DNA of 64,000 nt, from NCBI GenBank assembly GCA_963822905.1, contig CAWGJF010000001.1:992001-1056000 (forward strand). The letters are read 5' to 3'. This DNA comes from CAWGJF01 sp963822905 (lineage in GTDB: Bacteria > Bacteroidota > Ignavibacteria > Ignavibacteriales > Ignavibacteriaceae). The notes beneath the pieces are model-generated. The model was not told the DNA's origin, searched no databases, and worked only from the letters and a program-made list of their open reading frames with translations. Each line of letters starts with the position of its first letter. The first letter of the stretch is position 1. This document shows positions 58,557-64,000 of the stretch, piece after piece. The translations under genes were made by a program, and so were the position numbers.

Positions 58557-59739
58557 ATGGAAAAAGAAAATAAAATTGATTTACTCGATTATCTTGTTAT
58601 TCTTGTGAAATGGAAGAAGTTTTTTATCCTTATTTTAATTCCTACAATGATTTTATCCTATCTATCTATTTACTTTTTAATTGATGAACAATACGATGCT
58701 GATGCATTAATTGTACCGGCTGAAGATCAATCACTTGGTGGAATTTCCTCTCTATTAAATGGTTTAGGTAACAACCTTCCATTTAATATTGGAGGTGGAA
58801 CTACAAATCAGGATATGAGTCTATATAATACAATCATTTATAGTAGAACAAATTTGATGAAAATTATAGATAAGTTCGATTTAGTTGCTGTTTACCACTT
58901 AAATAAAAGTGATAAAGATTATATGGAACAAGCTATCAGGATATTAGACAATAGTATTAATGCACATGAAACTGAAGAAATGGCTTATCAAATAGAAGTT
59001 AGAGCACATTCTCCTGAATTAGCTGCGGATATAACAAATTATATTGTTGAATTATTGATTAATAAAATAATCGAACTTCGTACTCAAAAATCAAAAAACA
59101 ATCGAATATTTCTTGAGGACAGAATCGCAGAAATTAGAACCAATCTTACTGCAAGTGAAGATTCTTTGATGCTATTTCAGAAAAGATCGGGAATAATTTA
59201 TCCTGAAGAACAGTTTAAAGGTATTGTAACAGCATATACGGAGCTTGAAACAAATTTGATAACCAAGCAAATTGAAAAATCAATAATAGAGGAATTAAAA
59301 GGAAAAGATTCACCTTCAGCAATAAACCTGGAATTAGAAGTAACTAAGTTCGAAAATAAGCTGAAAGAAATGAGAATGAAAGGTGATACAGAAGGGGTCA
59401 TACCTTCCTTGAAGACACTTCCTGAAAATGCTACGGATTATGTTAGATATTTTAGGGAAGTGGAAATTAATAATGCTATTCTCGAATTTATTACCCCAAT
59501 ATATGAACAGGCAAAACTTGAAGAAAAAAAAGATATTCCTTCCTTACAAGTTATTGATTATGCAGTGGCTCCAGCAAAGAAAAGTTACCCACCAAGAACA
59601 ATTTTTACTCTACTTAATTACATTTAGTATTTTTCTGGTTGCATTCGTTTTTATACTCCTCAAAGAAAATGAAAGCTTACAGAGTTCTGTAAAGATGAAG
59701 TACATTAAAAAGAATTTTTTCAAGTGGCGAAGTATTTAA
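58557..59739 (+). CDS. Wzz-type chain-length determinant protein (apparent frameshift)
   Basis: About 393 residues. An N-terminal cytoplasmic stub and membrane helix (FILILIPTMILSYLSIYFLI) lead to a periplasmic domain with coiled-coil (about 190-260) and a C-terminal helix, PPRTIFTLLITFSIFLVAF, reached if AA at 59616-59617 is read as one A. No tyrosine kinase domain follows. Controls glycan length in Wzx/Wzy polysaccharide systems. First gene of the locus. Confidence 0.85.
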
Positions 59740-59854
59740 TAGTGATAGTTAGTATTACTAAGTTGAATAAAAATTGGATTTGATTTTCTTTGTCTATTCG
59801 TTTTAACATGACAAGTTGTAATCAGAACTACCTTTTAATTTTGAGAATCGTATT

Positions 59855-61297
59855 GTGATTGGAAGAAATCATGCTTATCGTGGTATTTTCTGGTCAGCCA
59901 TTTCGCGAGTGACTACCCAACTATTACAATTTACCACATTAATTATTCTTGCTCGTTTATTAGATCCAAAAGAATTTGGTTTAATTGCTTCATCAGTTGT
60001 GGTGATAGGCTTTCTGAATATATTCAGAGATTTGGGAATTTCTTCCGCTATAATTCAAAAAGAATCAATTAGCGATGAATTAATTAAAACATTGTTCTGG
60101 GTTATACTTTTGATAGGGATTAGCCTCAATCTTTTGTTATTTATAGTTGCTCCTCAAATCGCTGATTTTTATAATGCACCTAAAATAACTGATTTGCTGA
60201 GAGTTTTATCCTTTAGCTTTACAATTTCAAGTTCAACAATTTTACACCAATCATTGTTGGAAAGAGAACTAAGATTTAAACAATTAGCAAATTATGAGAT
60301 AATTTCAATAGCAATAGGTTCTTTTAGCGGAATAATAGCGGCTTATATGGGCTATGGAGTATGGAGTTTAATAATACAAATGTTTATGAATGTCACGGTT
60401 CTATCATTTATACTTTGGTTAAAAAGTGATTTCAAACCTAAATTATTTTATTCAGCAAGAGAATTAAAATCAGTTTATAACTTTAGTTTGAATTTATCAG
60501 GGTTTAACATTGTAAATTATTTCGTACGTAATGCTGATTATGTACTAATACAAAAGTATTTAGGCGAGGTACAGCTAGGATTTTATAATATTGCGTATAG
60601 GATAATGTTGTATCCTCTTCAAAATATTACCTCTGTTTTTTCGCGTGTAATGTTTCCTTATTACTCTAAGCTACAAAACGATCTACCAAAATTCAGAGAA
60701 ATGTACATAGATTTTGTAAATAACATTGCATTTATTTCCTTTCCTTTAATGTTATGGGTTATAGCGGTTGGAGATATTTTAATCGTAACTTTATTTGGTG
60801 AAAAATGGAGTTCCACGATTCCGCTTGTAATGATTCTTGCTCCCATTGGTTTAGTTCAATCAATCTATACTCCTGCGGGAACAATTTTCCAGGCTACTGG
60901 CAGAACAGATATCTGGTTTAAATGGGGAATTTTTACAGGGATTGTCTTTGTATCAGCTTTTATAATAGGATTAAAATGGGGTATACTTGGAGTGGCTGTT
61001 AGTTACTTAATAGCAAATTTGATCACTTTATATCCAGGGATGATGATCGCATTTAGACTCATAAATCTTTCAATTTCAGAATTTATTTTCAGTTTTAGAA
61101 TAACATTCTTGATTAGCTTGGTAATGTTTATGTTAATTTTCTTTACAAAAATTTTATTATCCAATTATATAGCAACAACAGAATTGTTAATAATATTAGT
61201 AGTTATATCAATTCCATTTTATCTGTTTACTAGTTATAAATTTAATAGAAAAAGATTTACAGGATTTTTTGAGATAATAAAAGGGAGTGGTCAATAA
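59855..61297 (+). CDS. Polysaccharide flippase (Wzx/MOP superfamily)
   Basis: A 480-residue membrane protein with about 12-14 helices, starting at GTG 59855. FWSAISRVTTQLLQFTTLIILARLLDPKEFGLIASS is typical of the WzxC-like group (shown in parts: LLDPKEFGLIA). It moves lipid-linked sugar units across the inner membrane. Confidence 0.9.
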   Translation: MIGRNHAYRGIFWSAISRVTTQLLQFTTLIILARLLDPKEFGLIASSVVVIGFLNIFRDLGISSAIIQKESISDELIKTLFWVILLIGISLNLLLFIVAPQIADFYNAPKITDLLRVLSFSFTISSSTILHQSLLERELRFKQLANYEIISIAIGSFSGIIAAYMGYGVWSLIIQMFMNVTVLSFILWLKSDFKPKLFYSARELKSVYNFSLNLSGFNIVNYFVRNADYVLIQKYLGEVQLGFYNIAYRIMLYPLQNITSVFSRVMFPYYSKLQNDLPKFREMYIDFVNNIAFISFPLMLWVIAVGDILIVTLFGEKWSSTIPLVMILAPIGLVQSIYTPAGTIFQATGRTDIWFKWGIFTGIVFVSAFIIGLKWGILGVAVSYLIANLITLYPGMMIAFRLINLSISEFIFSFRITFLISLVMFMLIFFTKILLSNYIATTELLIILVVISIPFYLFTSYKFNRKRFTGFFEIIKGSGQ

Positions 61298-61352
61298 ATT
61301 AGTTGAATAAAAGAATGCAATTTTATTATTGCAAAGATGTATTAAAAATCTT

Positions 61353-62800
61353 ATGAATATATTTATTAAAAAAGAATTAAATGTAAGAGAAATTATTTTT
61401 CTTATCTTAGTTTTATTTTTAAGTATTGGCTTCCAATTACTTGTGATTAGAATAGTCCCTGGCTACTCTGGATTATTTCTAATATTCTTGGTATTAATCT
61501 TAGTTTCAATTGTTTTATATACCGGCTACATTAAAGAATTCCCTGTTTACTTATTGATATTGAATTTTATTCCTTTATTAATTCTTGATAATGAAGTCCA
61601 TTATAATTTTATTTTGGAATTATTAAGCTTTATACCTCTTTTTTTTCTAATTATTTATGCAATTTTTAAATATATTCTAAGTTCAACTACATTTGCTATC
61701 CGAATTGGTTACTTAGAACTGCCGATTATTCTAATAGTAATTTATTTCGGAATAAGTGCTTTGATTGCAAATTTTGAACATAGAGATACTTATTGGATAG
61801 TGAATGAGTACTTTCCATATTGGTTTATACTTAACTATTATACCTATATCTTATTTACTTAAAGAACGGGGTAAATATTTTGTAGTTCTAAAGTCCCTTT
61901 TATTGATTTCAATTTTGATTTCCGTACAGTACATAATCTTTAATTTATTTATCTATGGGTCACGTTTTGTTACCTTTCAATCCGGGTTTATACCTTTGAC
62001 AATAGGTGTTGATGTTTGCCTATTTACTATTTAAGCAAAGGAATTATTAATAAACTAAGAGTATTTTTCTTATTAATAATTTTAATTACAGGTGTTTTCG
62101 TCACCCTTACGAGAACTCTTTGGGTAACCTCTTTTCTGGTTATACTTACAAGTTTTTTAATTTATTTAATAATTCAAAATAAGTTAACTCCGTTTAGGGC
62201 TGTTCTTATTTTATTAACGCTGACTATTCCAATTTTATTATTAAAAGATTCATTGCAGAAGCCCCAGGCAAAAGTTAATCAGCAGCAATCGATTCAATAC
62301 AGAACACAATCGATTTCAAAACCCCTAGAAGATGCTTCTTTTCTAATGAGGGTAGAGGCTGGATATAATGCGTTTCAAAAGTTTTTAGACAAACCAGTTT
62401 TCGGCAATGGAATGGGTGATTTTATTAAATATAAAATTATTTAAAAGAATTAAATCCTCACTGTATTATATTGATAACACTTGGTTATATTTATTGTGGA
62501 AAGGGGGCTTGTATGGTTTTCTATTATTTTTTTGGTTGTTCCTTCGTTTTTTCAAATCAGACGTTTTTCGTTTTAAAAAACTCTTCAGATGTTAATGTTA
62601 AAATTATTTGTCTGGGTCTAATCGGAGGATTTGTTGGATTATCATTTCTTGGCGATTATTATCTCCCCTATTTAATCAAGTATAAAACTAATGCTTTAAT
62701 CGTTTTTTTATTTGGATATATCCAATTCGAGAGAGAAAAAATATTGATCTCAGATATTCAAAAAAATAACAAAACCATTCCTGATCTCGTAAACAATTAA
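61353..62800 (+). CDS. O-antigen polymerase/ligase-like protein (four apparent frameshifts)
   Basis: A multi-span membrane protein of about 480 residues recovered by correcting AA 61833-61834, TTT 62023-62025, AAAA 62433-62436 and AAAAAA 62575-62580. The Wzy_C/O-antigen ligase domain is visible: TLTRTLWVTSF, FLMRVEAGYNAF, FGNGMGDFIKY and DNTWLYLLWKGGLYGFLLF. ATG 61353 is preferred to TTG 61329. It links or polymerises glycan units in the periplasm. Confidence 0.8.
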
Positions 62801-62805
62801 ATGCT

Positions 62806-63719
62806 ATGTTTAAAGATATTGACATTTCGATTATTATTGTTAATTACAATCTAACCGAAAGTGTTAGAGAATTATTAAACTCTATAAAAAAATATGTGAA
62901 CAGTATTAATTACGAAGTCATTGTAGTAGATAATAATTCTCCGGATCGTAGTGTAGAAAATCTTAAGCTTGAATTCCCTGATTTTCAATTCATTTATTTA
63001 AATACAAATTTTGGTTTTGGTCATGGAAATAACGTGGGATTTAGTATATCAAGAGGTGAGTATCTGCTTTTACTTGAATCCTGATACATATCTCATTAAT
63101 AACTTACTATCCGATTTATATTCTTTTGCAAAAGATAATACAAAACTAGGTGTCATTGGGCCGCTCATGGTTTTCCCAAATGGGAGCCTACAGGTTTCTG
63201 CAGCTAGGTTTCCAAATCTTAAACAGGAAATTGGAAATTTGACCGGATTACTTGGAAGGATAATTACGGCAATAGCAGCATTTAAAAATAGATTTTATAA
63301 AAAGAAATATTATGAAGTTGATTTTGTTTTTGGATCCTGTATGTTTATTAATTCTGAACTTTTTAAAGAGATTAAATGGATTTGATGAAGATTACTTTCT
63401 AATTGCTGAAGAAACTGATTTATGCTACAGAATTAGAAAAAAAACAGACTACAAAATTGTGTATTACTTGGGAGCAAAAATTGTTCACATAAAAAGTCTT
63501 GTAACGGGAAAAAATACGCTTGGAAGACTTAAACAAAGTTATATAAGTAAACTAATTTTTTTTAATAAACATTATTTGGCACGTAGGACTTATATATTAA
63601 AAAATTTTATCGTCTTGATTTTTACGGTAAAACGATTTTTCTTGTTTGGTAAGAAAATTGACAAAACAAAATATTGGGAAGCGTATTCAGATATTATTAA
63701 TCATTACAGAGAAAATTAG
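62806..63719 (+). CDS. Family 2 glycosyltransferase (two apparent frameshifts)
   Basis: About 303 residues if T4 at 63068-63071 and AAA at 63365-63367 are each one base too long. GT2 (GT-A) signatures: SIIIVNYNLTESV, VVDNNSPDRS, LNTNFGFGHGNNVG, LLYLNPDTYL (DxD-like), GFDEDYFLIAEETDLCYRIRK. Such enzymes, often called rhamnosyl- or WcaA-type, add one sugar to a lipid-linked precursor. Confidence 0.87.
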
Positions 63720-63748
63720 TTTTTATTAAAAAATTTAAATTTTATAGT

Positions 63749-64000
63749 ATGCAAGATAATCTAAAAAATATTTTGATCATTTTTCCCTGGTGGGGAGATG
63801 AAGAAAATGTTGGATATTATAGGGTCAAAAGATATGTCGAAGCATTATATGCATCACAATATAAGATCACCGTAGTCTTCCCAGGTAAAAAAAATAAGTT
63901 TAATGAAAATAATTGGGGAAAAGAAATAATAGTAAAAAATATTACTGAAAATATTAGCCAAAAACTAATCAAGTATTCAAAAAAAATTAATAGTAAAATA
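63749..64000 (+). CDS. Glycosyltransferase-like protein, N-terminal part
   Basis: 84 codons from ATG 63749 to the window end. NILIIFPWWGDEENVGYYRVKRYVEALY fits the N-terminal Rossmann half of GT-B (group 1/4) glycosyltransferases (shown in part: NILIIFPWWG). The identity is inferred from this and from the neighbourhood. Confidence 0.6.
   Translation, partial: MQDNLKNILIIFPWWGDEENVGYYRVKRYVEALYASQYKITVVFPGKKNKFNENNWGKEIIVKNITENISQKLIKYSKKINSKI

Overview
The window is AT-rich bacterial chromosome. It most probably comes from Ignavibacteria or a close relative in the Bacteroidetes/Chlorobi group. The evidence is the pair of secreted proteins ending in a type IX secretion (T9SS) sorting tail of the 'NPFNPTTTIQYQLP' type, a fused CcoN-CcoO cbb3 oxidase, DUF3098 and FtsB/DivIC-type proteins, and the 16S sequence read by eye. 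No database search was possible, so the lineage is an inference.

Layout. 1-285 is the 3' end of frr. 286-11040 is an accessory island made of two diverged copies of one three-gene cassette: (i) a secreted protein with a conserved front and a variable C-terminal enzyme-like domain, (ii) a secreted protein with a variable front and a conserved tandem-repeat tail, (iii) a small T9SS-tail protein. The second cassette is truncated at its 5' end. The island lies between two 72-bp imperfect direct repeats made of the last codons of frr plus its terminator. 11.1-30.9 kb is mostly housekeeping: CapA-like protein, L,D-transpeptidase, Omp85 protein, yicC-gmk-rpoZ-coaBC, uracil-DNA glycosylase, a GNAT-nitrilase fusion, twin CACC lipoproteins, dnaB, an NlpC/DUF1460-type lipoprotein, nucleotide-sugar enzymes and an SLBB export protein. 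31.0-36.4 kb is a complete rRNA operon (16S, tRNA-Ile, tRNA-Ala, 23S, 5S) with promoter, two boxA-like sites, processing stems and terminator. 36.5-45.5 kb is a cbb3 oxidase operon (ccoI, ccoS, ccoNO, ccoQ, ccoP, ccoG, ccoH, TauE/SafE-like). 45.5-48.0 kb is a block of unrecognised minus-strand genes. 48.3-58.2 kb holds penicillin acylase, metF, an oxidoreductase/class II aldolase pair, ddl, divIC, rarA, dprA, an isolated EutN/CcmL shell protein and DUF3098. 58.5-64 kb is the start of a surface-polysaccharide locus (wzz, flippase, polymerase/ligase, glycosyltransferases).

Data quality. At least 16 places show a reading frame broken by one base in a short homopolymer, including in coaBC. Twelve look like an extra base and four like a missing base. 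The pattern points to uncorrected sequencing errors, so I describe each such gene as one CDS with an apparent frameshift.

Most interesting is the 10.7-kb cassette island. A conserved front joined to swappable C-terminal enzyme domains, a promoterless truncated second cassette, a C9 tract inside its promoter, and flanking duplications of the frr end together look like a recombination-driven, T9SS-associated modular effector locus.
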